A stretch of DNA of 12,588 nt from Thermoplasmata archaeon. Lineage in GTDB: Archaea; Thermoplasmatota; Thermoplasmata; Thermoplasmatales; Thermoplasmataceae. The position numbers and the translations under genes are program-made. Shown here in pieces: positions 1-4,938 of the stretch; position 1 is the first letter of the stretch; each line of letters begins with the position of its first letter. The DNA lies in the NCBI GenBank assembly GCA_021850505.1, contig JAJZLW010000144.1, forward strand, positions 1 through 12,588, in the 5' to 3' direction. Below the pieces are notes generated by a model that made no database searches, was not told where the DNA came from, and saw nothing but the letters and a program-made list of their open reading frames with translations.

Positions 1-58
1 TGGCACAATTCTTACATATCAGCAATGAGCTCTGTCGTTCCTCACTACCTCATCTTTC

Positions 59-172
59 CCAGCATTGGAAATAAGGGTTCATCAATGCATTGGGTTATTT
101 CCCCCTATACGCCTTAAATGCTGGAGTATAAAGCATTTTTCAATGCTCCCCAATGCGTAAGGCGCATAATGC
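59..172. repeat. Cluster of CAATGC/GCATTG motifs with nested inverted repeats
   Basis: The hexamer CAATGC or its complement GCATTG occurs at 62-67, 83-88, 87-92, 141-146 and 151-156; the shorter AATGC/GCATT recurs also at 117-121, 133-137 and 168-172. Nested arms include CCAGCATT (59-66) with AATGCTGG (117-124), GGAAATAA (67-74) with TTATTTCC (95-102), CGCCTTA (110-116) with TAAGGCG (158-164), a tight AGCATT-TTTC-AATGCT hairpin (132-147), and the 10-bp palindrome CAATGCATTG (83-92). No tRNA, rRNA or known RNA fold was recognised. It could be a protein-binding array, a structured RNA or the decayed end of a mobile element; the sequence alone does not decide. Confidence 0.6.
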
Positions 173-197
173 TTGTGCAATATTTAACAATTTCGTA

Positions 198-350
198 CTA
201 AAAACGAGCCCTTAGAATCTTCAATTTAAAATTAAACGAATAAGAGGTATCAGAAAGATGTTCACCCGATATTTCATTATCTGTAATTAGTTCAGAACAA
301 ACCATGGTAAGATCATCAATCTCGAATCTGGCAGATCCTTGGTCACTCAT
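198..350 (-). CDS. Doubtful 50-codon ORF, hypothetical
   Basis: This is an ATG-to-TAG reading frame of 50 codons beginning MSDQGSARFEIDD, acidic in its first two thirds and basic at the end (KLKILRARF). The frame stays open for about 25 codons upstream of the ATG without another usable start codon, so it may be the tail of a decayed gene rather than a live small gene. An AT-rich stretch lies upstream, but there is no clear ribosome binding site. No family is recognised and there is no operon partner: csaA ends 270 bp away on the same strand. A chance ORF is the main alternative. Confidence 0.22.
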   Translation of the reverse strand: MSDQGSARFEIDDLTMVCSELITDNEISGEHLSDTSYSFNFKLKILRARF

Positions 351-619
351 GTGGTTGCATTTTATGCTCTTTTTGATAGCAATAAAAAGCCGGAATTTAG
401 ATATACATAGAAAATGGAATCCTTAGAGCACTCCCGCGGTAGATATCATATTAATCTTGCTTGATGAAATGTTTGATGATTGCAGAAATAGAGCAGAAAA
501 TATTTCTTAGTTGCGTTTTTTTCCGAAGTCAGTGAAGGCCCCTGCATAATTAATATTCGAAACACCCATGAAACCCGGAAACCAGAGATTACCAGTCAAT
601 ACGGAAATATCTGGTGGAT
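351..619. other. Gene-poor stretch, nothing assignable
   Basis: This stretch lies downstream of csaA. Both strands carry only short frames; the longest notable one is a minus-strand frame ending at 507 that runs on from just past the csaA stop in another phase (20 codons from an ATG at 569). No RNA gene, clear terminator or repeat was found. Together with 1-350 this makes roughly 600 bp without a convincing gene, possibly a degraded accessory segment. Confidence 0.5.
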
Positions 620-952
620 CTAAGCTACCTTATCTCCTGGGACCGTATTCTCTGGTATACTTGGTGTAAGGAGTATAACTCCATTGTCTGTCATCGCACC
701 CAGAACGAGAACCTCTGACATGAAGTTTGCAACCTGTTTTGGCTCGAAGTTTGTAACAGCCACTATTTTCATTCCAATGAGATCTGATGCCTTATAGTTC
801 CTGATCTGGGCAGAGGATTTTTTGATCCCCATGTTTCCAAAGTCTATCGTCAGCTTATAGGCTGGTTTTCTAGCCTCCGGGAAATCCTGGACATCTATTA
901 TCTTCCCAATTCGCATATCTAACTTTAAAAAATCATTGAAACTTATTGCCAT
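620..952 (-). CDS. csaA: CsaA, tRNA-binding-fold (EMAP II-like OB) protein
   Basis: The 110-residue product matches the CsaA family over its full length, which is also the usual family length. The core is a single OB fold: an N-terminal LDMRIGKI strand (11-18), the FPEARKPAYKL segment (24-34), the family signature IKKSSAQI (43-50), and NFEPKQVANFMSEVLVLG (68-85). CsaA proteins are small homodimers resembling the tRNA-binding domain appended to some aminoacyl-tRNA synthetases; in Bacillus CsaA was described as a chaperone linked to secretion, and in archaea its role is not settled. Here it is a cytosolic single-domain protein with its own TATA box, 71 bp after the histidine phosphatase gene on the same strand. 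The ATG at 952 fits both the family N-terminus and the TATA spacing. The identification is firm; the cellular role is not. Confidence 0.93.
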   Translation of the reverse strand: MAISFNDFLKLDMRIGKIIDVQDFPEARKPAYKLTIDFGNMGIKKSSAQIRNYKASDLIGMKIVAVTNFEPKQVANFMSEVLVLGAMTDNGVILLTPSIPENTVPGDKVA

Positions 953-972
953 TCCGTCGCTATATTTACTCG

Positions 973-982
973 CATAATAAAG
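973..982 (-). promoter_or_regulatory. TATA box of csaA
   Basis: The minus strand reads CTTTATTATG, centred about 25 nt upstream of the csaA ATG. That spacing predicts a transcript starting at or very near the start codon, as in leaderless archaeal genes. Confidence 0.45.
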
Positions 983-1023
983 TAATTATTCTTCTATCAA
1001 GGACGATAAATCCTATGGGATAA

Positions 1024-1605
1024 TTAAATGTCTATGCCCTCTATGGAGCAAGTGCCGTCTTTTCCGCGCTTGACCACAGATATACTGCCATTTGGAACAA
1101 CTGTTCTGTGAAAGTTAGTGTCTATATACCTGAAAATGGCGTAAATCACCCCGCCATGCGTAACTATACAGATGTCGTTATCCGATTCACTGGATACCTT
1201 CATGAACCTTGACGCGACGCGGTTGCAGAAATCCTTCCATGGTTCGGCATTCCCAATGTCATTACTACCGAGGAAACCGTCTTCCAGAATCAAATCTGGA
1301 TATCTCTTAAGTATTTCGCTTTCTTCCATTCCGGAGAGCAAACCGAGATGCCTCTCCCTGAATTCAGGATCCTCTTGTATCCTGATGCCTGTCTTTTCAG
1401 AGATTATTCTTGCAGTATCGAGTGCCCTCTTGAGATCGCTGGAATATATCGCAGATATTTTTCTACCAAGTAATTTCGACGCTGCTGATTCAGCCTGTTT
1501 CCTGCCAAGTTCATTCAGACCGCCGCCGATCTGGCCCTGCCATATCTTGCGTGTGTTCCAGGTGGTTTCCCCATGCCTTACCAGAAAGATTTTCCTGTCG
1601 TTCAA
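1024..1605 (-). CDS. Histidine phosphatase (phosphoglycerate mutase-like), TTG start
   Basis: This is a branch-1 histidine phosphatase of 193 residues. The phosphohistidine motif RHG lies at 10-12 (FLVRHGETTWN, 7-17), followed by the family's L-x-x-x-G-x-x-QA stretch (LNELGRKQAES, 30-40), the SSDLKRALDTA helix (55-65) carrying the second arginine, the acid-base glutamate region (FRERHLG, 82-88) and the second catalytic histidine in VTHGG (148-152). Such enzymes cover cofactor-dependent phosphoglycerate mutase, alpha-ribazole phosphatase (CobC-like) and general sugar-phosphate phosphatases; the motifs do not separate these. Length and the C-terminal VPNGSIS pattern suit a small phosphatase better than a glycolytic mutase. 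The reading frame has no ATG or GTG before RHG; the only suitable start is TTG at 1605, supported by a TATA box 29 nt upstream. Soluble and cytosolic. Confidence 0.9.
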   Translation of the reverse strand: MNDRKIFLVRHGETTWNTRKIWQGQIGGGLNELGRKQAESAASKLLGRKISAIYSSDLKRALDTARIISEKTGIRIQEDPEFRERHLGLLSGMEESEILKRYPDLILEDGFLGSNDIGNAEPWKDFCNRVASRFMKVSSESDNDICIVTHGGVIYAIFRYIDTNFHRTVVPNGSISVVKRGKDGTCSIEGIDI

Positions 1606-1630
1606 ACAGGAACACCCACAATGAAAACGT

Positions 1631-1638
1631 GTTATAAG
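1631..1638 (-). promoter_or_regulatory. TATA box of the histidine phosphatase gene, overlapping the upstream stop codon
   Basis: The minus strand reads CTTATAAC, centred 29-30 nt from the TTG at 1605. Its TAA is the stop codon of the DCC-family gene, so this promoter is embedded in the end of the upstream gene. It supports the TTG start and independent transcription. Confidence 0.5.
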
Positions 1639-2024
1639 TGTTTGCTTCTGGTTTCCGTGACTCTGCAGTTCCCACTGCAGCCGCCTGATAGTATAGAATA
1701 CCTGGAAGCGGAAATTTTAGAATATGTAATTTCTCCGATCCCGACGGTATTCATAAAAAAAACTAACGCAGCCAGGATGAATAAATCTGGCATCCGCAAC
1801 AGTATTTTGAGGACAGCATGCATCCCAGTAAACTTTTTACCATCTCTTGTTTCAACAACGATGCTTCTTTCAAGAATATCTTCATGAACCGGGAGATCTG
1901 CCTTATTGAGATCACGAAAGGATGTGAAATTAACGAGACCAATTTTATCGGCAGCCCTGACTAAATTCATCGACCTGACACAGACAGGACAATGACCATC
2001 ATAGTATACCTTGATCTCGTTCAT
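1632..2024 (-). CDS. DCC family (DUF393) thiol-disulfide oxidoreductase-like protein
   Basis: The 130-residue product opens with the signature of the DCC/DUF393 family: YYDGHCPVC (7-15), a predicted thioredoxin-like CxxC redox site (C12, C15) directly after the first beta strand. A following FTSFRDL segment (33-39), the SIVVETRDGKKFTGMHAV strand-turn (54-71) and a hydrophobic stretch at about 79-97 complete the usual layout. A second cysteine pair, C116 and C120 (CSGNC), sits near the C-terminus, where other family members also carry cysteines. The predicted activity is thiol-disulfide exchange; no substrate is known from sequence. It has its own TATA box and is followed 26 bp after its stop by the phosphatase gene. 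The hydrophobic stretch may associate with the membrane. Confidence 0.87.
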   Translation of the reverse strand: MNEIKVYYDGHCPVCVRSMNLVRAADKIGLVNFTSFRDLNKADLPVHEDILERSIVVETRDGKKFTGMHAVLKILLRMPDLFILAALVFFMNTVGIGEITYSKISASRYSILSGGCSGNCRVTETRSKHL

Positions 2025-2045
2025 ATGTACACAATGAAAACTAAC

Positions 2046-2056
2046 GGAATAAAGTT
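2046..2056 (-). promoter_or_regulatory. TATA box of the DCC-family gene
   Basis: The minus strand reads AACTTTATTCC, centred about 27 nt upstream of the ATG at 2024. This spacing fits a leaderless transcript. Confidence 0.42.
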
Positions 2057-2093
2057 ATACTACTTTGACTGCGACGGATACAATTTTGTTATC

Positions 2094-2150
2094 ACCGTAT
2101 TGACCTGAAGCTGCTGCCCCAATTGCAAACCGTATTTATACTGTGACCTG
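2094..2150. repeat. Imperfect direct repeat ACCGTATT/TGACCTG
   Basis: ACCGTATTGACCTG at 2094-2107 is echoed at 2129-2150 as ACCGTATT, seven intervening bases, then TGACCTG. It lies between the membrane-protein gene and the DCC-family promoter. It could be a tandem binding site or a decayed duplication; no known operator was recognised. Confidence 0.4.
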
Positions 2151-2178
2151 TGATTCGGGGGTTCAATGTTTAAATAAA

Positions 2179-2727
2179 TCAGTGGTTACGCCAGGGCTTG
2201 ACAGCAAACAGAAATACAAGCCAGAAAATAAATGTAATAACTGTCATGCCAGTCAGGATAGGTGTGAGGATTAGAGATGTTAAATAACTCCCCGGAATAA
2301 TGTTGAAAAACCTTAGCAGGGACCAGAAAGCCGTCGTAATTAAAAGCGAGAAAAAAATAATCCTGACCTGCTTTTCCTGTACCTGCTCGCTTACATCGAC
2401 TGGATATACTATACTTTGGGCGTTTTTATTTCCTTTCCTCTGTATTGCTCTCAATACCATCAAGAAAAGCAACTGGAAGAGGATAATCTCTAGAAGTAAT
2501 TCTGTTGAATAAAACTGGTGAGCCTGAAAAAAAGAGAAGAATAAGTAAACAATCACCACTAATGCACCTATCAGCAGAAAGATGAATGATCTAATGGTCG
2601 GTCTTTTCTCGTCGTAGGCAATGCCCCGTCTATTCTTGACTATCCCTGACAGGATCTCCAACAATGCCAGACTATACAGAAAAAACCAGGTTATTAGCAC
2701 GAGGATAAGGGTCAAGTCAGGATACAT
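2179..2727 (-). CDS. Hypothetical five-helix membrane protein
   Basis: No family is recognised. The 182-residue product is strongly hydrophobic, with five likely transmembrane helices at about 4-30, 47-67, 75-95, 121-141 and 150-176, and no cleavable signal peptide. Positive charge clusters in the loop after helix 1 (KNRRG, 31-35), after helix 3 (RAIQRKGNKN, 93-102) and at the C-terminus (KPWRNH). By the positive-inside rule this puts the helix 1-2 loop, the helix 3-4 loop and the C-terminus in the cytoplasm, with the N-terminus outside. The longest hydrophilic loop (about 96-120) is cytoplasmic in this model and contains no recognisable catalytic motif. The ATG at 2727 follows a TATA-like element by 36 nt and has a weak CAGGA upstream. 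The flanking genes give no functional hint. Confidence 0.8.
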   Translation of the reverse strand: MYPDLTLILVLITWFFLYSLALLEILSGIVKNRRGIAYDEKRPTIRSFIFLLIGALVVIVYLFFSFFQAHQFYSTELLLEIILFQLLFLMVLRAIQRKGNKNAQSIVYPVDVSEQVQEKQVRIIFFSLLITTAFWSLLRFFNIIPGSYLTSLILTPILTGMTVITFIFWLVFLFAVKPWRNH

Positions 2728-2757
2728 GCTATGATTCCTGACACCAAGTTCTACGCT

Positions 2758-2770
2758 GGATAAATATTTT
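2758..2770 (-). promoter_or_regulatory. TATA-like element of the five-helix membrane protein gene
   Basis: The minus strand reads AAAATATTTATCC, centred about 36 nt upstream of the ATG. That would give a leader of roughly 10 nt, which includes a weak purine-rich CAGGA. Confidence 0.35.
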
Positions 2771-2868
2771 GACGCTTCAGATAATTGATCTTAATTTAAT
2801 GTTTTCATGAAGATATTGACAGGATAGTCTTTCAGGTTAACCGATGTTTTCATAGGCTTTTGAGAATA

Positions 2869-2932
2869 CCACGCAAGCATCCCTTTATTTATGGTTTAAT
2901 GATCATGCCTCAGCTTAATTGAATATGCGTGG
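2869..2932. repeat. Inverted repeat CCACGCA/TGCGTGG with inner palindrome
   Basis: CCACGCA (2869-2875) and TGCGTGG (2926-2932) are exact complements about 50 bases apart, and the 8-bp palindrome ATGATCAT (2899-2906) lies between them. They sit in the 285-bp gap (2728-3012) between two minus-strand genes, a gap that otherwise holds no ORF or RNA gene I can support. Confidence 0.35.
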
Positions 2933-3012
2933 CAAATAATTAGAGTGTTAACTTTTAGAACAACTGTTTTTATGTTATAATTTTTCAGATATAAATTCAA
3001 AGAAAAATAAGT

Positions 3013-3540
3013 TTATCCGATTACCTCAATGCCGAGGTTCGGAGTGAATATATGGCTTGATAGGTTTAAGTCCTGTGTCAAATTGAATTCGAAGACGATC
3101 GTTGACGTCGAACCCGCTGTTAATGTGACCGGGTGGTTAAGGAAGCCGAATGACGAGGCAAGTGTGAAATTGATTGCAACACCAGCTATCACGACTGTTA
3201 CGTTTGTAATATACAACCGAAACATGGTGTATGTTTGAGCAGTCAGTTTCACGGATGAAAGCAGAGATGCATTCGATGCTGTCAGGCCGAGTATATTGAC
3301 AGTCTCATTTCCATGGGGAAGAGTATAGTTTTTCCAGCCAGTGTTATTGTTGCCATGAAGCGCAACTGCAGAAAATGTTATGTATACTGCAGATGCATTC
3401 ATAACTGGTAAATCCGCAACCTCCATGTCTACTGTTGCAGTTTTGTTCGAATTTGAGACGTAGCTGTTATAGACAAAAAATCCGCCGATGATGATCAATA
3501 CTACAGCAATTGCTATAATTGCTGCTCCAAATTTTTTCAT
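3013..3540 (-). CDS. Membrane-anchored DUF4382-like surface protein
   Basis: The 175-residue product has one N-terminal hydrophobic helix (about 4-26) after MKK, then an extracellular beta-rich domain resembling DUF4382: a VDMEVADLP strand (38-45), SAVYITFSAVALHG (50-63), a TGWKNY segment, NILGL (82-86), the YTMFRLYITNV strand (104-114) and a final hydrophobic strand TSTIVFEFNLT. Ten N-x-S/T sequons lie outside the membrane (N32, N48, N65, N71, N78, N90, N113, N124, N153, N159), so it is probably heavily N-glycosylated. The function of DUF4382 is unknown; a structural or adhesion-like surface role is a guess. An upstream in-frame ATG at 3573 would add 11 residues, but a strong TATA box at 3562-3570 overlaps that region and points to the ATG at 3540. 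It may remain anchored by its uncleaved helix. Confidence 0.8.
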   Translation of the reverse strand: MKKFGAAIIAIAVVLIIIGGFFVYNSYVSNSNKTATVDMEVADLPVMNASAVYITFSAVALHGNNNTGWKNYTLPHGNETVNILGLTASNASLLSSVKLTAQTYTMFRLYITNVTVVIAGVAINFTLASSFGFLNHPVTLTAGSTSTIVFEFNLTQDLNLSSHIFTPNLGIEVIG

Positions 3541-3561
3541 TGCCCATGGATTGCGACCTGT

Positions 3562-3570
3562 CTTTATAAG
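3562..3570 (-). promoter_or_regulatory. TATA box of the DUF4382-like gene; decides the start codon
   Basis: The minus strand reads CTTATAAAG, a near-ideal archaeal TATA box centred 26 nt upstream of the ATG at 3540. The alternative ATG at 3573 lies upstream of this box and would not be in the transcript. Confidence 0.55.
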
Positions 3571-3597
3571 CATATTGGTACAAACAATCTTAACATT

Positions 3598-4314
3598 CTA
3601 TAAAGTCTGACAATTATTGCACCAGAATGTAATTCTTTTGGTTATACCCACCTTCCCGACAGATATCCTACCTAAACACACGGGACAAGATTTTTTCCTG
3701 TAAACATAAAGTCTTCCTGTTAATTTCGAGTGATTAAGCCTTGCATAATAGAATATATTTGAGAAATCAGTGACTGCATTAACAATTTCGGAAATTTTGA
3801 TGTCATTAATCTCTGAGACCTTTCTCTCAGGACTGATCTTTGTTCTCCATAGAACCTCGTTCTTGATTATATTGCCGGAACCACAGAATATTTCCTGGTC
3901 AAGCAGTATATCGGATATTATGGAATCTGTTTTTCTCAATGCTTTAATTTTAGTAATGGCTCCTAAAGGGTCCCACTGTGGATCCATTATGTCCTTTCTG
4001 GGATCATAATATCCAAAGAATTCATTAGGCGTTTTTTCTGATATTGCGCATCTGTAAAAAAATAAAGAAACTGATCTTTTGCTAACAATCACCATGCTTG
4101 GTTTTTCGCCAGTAATGTTCTTTATCTTTACAGTGCCTGACATCCCGAAGAAGACCACAATATATCTTTCTGGCAATTTTATTATGAGCCTCTTTCCATA
4201 TGGTATCAGGTTTATGTTGCCCGACAGAACCGATCCATTCCGGTAAATCTTGCAGTATTGGCCATTGAAATGAGATATCCTCTTATATAGTACCCTTAAT
4301 GGCGGACCTTCCAT
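3598..4314 (-). CDS. Fpg/Nei family DNA glycosylase, variant N-terminus (MEGP)
   Basis: The 238-residue product has the Fpg/Nei architecture: an N-terminal MEGPPLR, a beta-sandwich domain with GKRLIIK (40-46), the helix-two-turn-helix LLDQEIFCGSGNIIKNEVLW (137-156, with the DNA-phosphate-contacting Asn at 148), and a C-terminal zinc finger with C210, C213, C232 and C235 and the conserved Arg (227). This family excises oxidised bases and cleaves the abasic strand by beta/delta-elimination; the catalytic Glu is present as E2. Canonical members read MPE(G/L)P and use the exposed Pro as nucleophile; here that Pro is absent and Met1 occupies the equivalent position. An in-frame TTG at 4320 exists, but the TATA box at 4336-4343 places the transcript start at the ATG. 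Fpg versus Nei specificity is unresolved; the EGP start is more Nei-like. Confidence 0.88.
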   Translation of the reverse strand: MEGPPLRVLYKRISHFNGQYCKIYRNGSVLSGNINLIPYGKRLIIKLPERYIVVFFGMSGTVKIKNITGEKPSMVIVSKRSVSLFFYRCAISEKTPNEFFGYYDPRKDIMDPQWDPLGAITKIKALRKTDSIISDILLDQEIFCGSGNIIKNEVLWRTKISPERKVSEINDIKISEIVNAVTDFSNIFYYARLNHSKLTGRLYVYRKKSCPVCLGRISVGKVGITKRITFWCNNCQTL

Positions 4315-4335
4315 TTTCAATCCCTAACTATCGAA

Positions 4336-4343
4336 GATATATC
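4336..4343 (-). promoter_or_regulatory. TATA box of the Fpg/Nei gene
   Basis: GATATATC, flanked by A/T-rich sequence, is centred 26 nt upstream of the ATG at 4314, giving a leaderless transcript. It supports the ATG over the TTG at 4320. Confidence 0.5.
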
Positions 4344-4382
4344 TTTTTTGTAGTCGTGACAATCTGAAATGCTGTGCAATTA

Positions 4383-4390
4383 TTTAAGTA
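4383..4390 (+). promoter_or_regulatory. TATA box of the small membrane protein gene
   Basis: TTTAAGTA, within TATTTAAGTATAG, is centred about 27 nt upstream of the ATG at 4413. With the element at 4336-4343 it forms a back-to-back divergent promoter pair in a 98-bp gap. Confidence 0.42.
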
Positions 4391-4412
4391 TAGAAAGGCA
4401 TAATGTTTACCT

Positions 4413-4787
4413 ATGTCAAGAAAAGACAGGGTCATTGTCGCCAGGCTTCTTTCTGGGTTGGCACTGCTTTTGCTTCTGATTGCACTCATATATGATATCA
4501 TAAGTTTTTTCACACCCGTTAAGGATGCGCTGAGTTCCTTTGATGCATTTGGCTCTTTTCTATTGGGGAAACTTGCGATTTTCGTTATTATCGTGATAAC
4601 CCTCGTTTTTCTTTTTATAACATATGCTTCTATCTTCAACAGGTTAAAGAGGGTAAATTCAAGTGCTAGGGATCTATCGTTAATAATTGGCATAGTCCTT
4701 TTAATTTTGGGTATCCTGGTTCTTGGGATCTTTGTGACCGGGGCGGGGGTTTTGCTGCTACTTACCTGGCTCGTTCTCATTTTATGA
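4413..4787 (+). CDS. Hypothetical small membrane protein
   Basis: No family is recognised. The 124-residue product has a short basic N-terminus (MSRKDR) and hydrophobic helices at about 9-33, 50-75 and a long Leu/Ile/Gly-rich stretch at 88-124 that is long enough for two closely packed helices. The loop between helix 2 and the last stretch is basic (NRLKRVNSSARD, 76-87), so that loop and the N-terminus are probably cytoplasmic. A region of Ser, Phe and Asp (41-48) forms the outer loop. The gene stands alone, divergent from the DNA glycosylase gene and 151 bp upstream of the radical SAM gene, which has its own promoter. Its hydrophobic reading and consistent promoter support it as real, in preference to the antisense frame covering the same DNA. 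Confidence 0.72.
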   Translation: MSRKDRVIVARLLSGLALLLLLIALIYDIISFFTPVKDALSSFDAFGSFLLGKLAIFVIIVITLVFLFITYASIFNRLKRVNSSARDLSLIIGIVLLILGILVLGIFVTGAGVLLLLTWLVLIL

Positions 4788-4901
4788 TCTGATATTTTTG
4801 GATAATTTTATTCCAGACCTGCTAAAAAAGTATTTGAATCTTAATATCTAAGCTTTCCAGATGGAACCATACTTAAGTTTTTCTATCAGGTTTGCAAAAA
4901 T

Positions 4902-4910
4902 CTTATAAAT
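4902..4910 (+). promoter_or_regulatory. TATA box of the radical SAM - cdc6 unit
   Basis: CTTATAAAT is a consensus-like archaeal TATA box centred about 33 nt upstream of the ATG at 4939, predicting a leader of only a few bases. No purine-rich ribosome binding site precedes the ATG. Confidence 0.48.
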
Positions 4911-4938
4911 CAGCCATATATTAGTAAATCAGTTTAAA

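Noticed and set aside
1..30. Minus-strand frame running off the left edge with a CKNC (zinc-ribbon-like) motif.
   Set aside because: It has only a few codons after a possible TTG start and no ribosome binding site; too short to call.
75..95. GGGTTCATC resembling a tRNA T-arm.
   Set aside because: The flanking bases do not form the required stem, and no anticodon arm or acceptor stem is present.
1..117. Open plus-strand frame from the window edge to a TAA at 115-117, possibly the tail of a gene.
   Set aside because: It has only 38 codons, no recognisable motif, and overlaps the inverted-repeat cluster; another frame is also open to position 74. It cannot be told from chance without the sequence to the left.
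507..599. Minus-strand 20-30 codon frame downstream of csaA with a gene-like tail (NYAGAFTDFGKKRN).
   Set aside because: It has no promoter or ribosome binding site and no family match that I recognise; an open frame of this length is expected by chance.
1172..1624. 150-codon plus-strand frame antisense to the histidine phosphatase.
   Set aside because: The minus strand carries all catalytic motifs of the phosphatase; the plus-strand product is Ser/Leu-rich with no motif.
3541..3573. Upstream ATG at 3573 adding 11 residues to the DUF4382-like protein.
   Set aside because: The TATA box at 3562-3570 lies within this extension, and the shorter form gives a better N-terminal anchor (MKK then the hydrophobic helix).
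4328..4780. 150-codon minus-strand frame opposite the small membrane protein.
   Set aside because: It is a low-complexity Lys/Ser/Thr-rich product with no promoter; the plus strand reads as a regular membrane protein with a well-placed TATA box.
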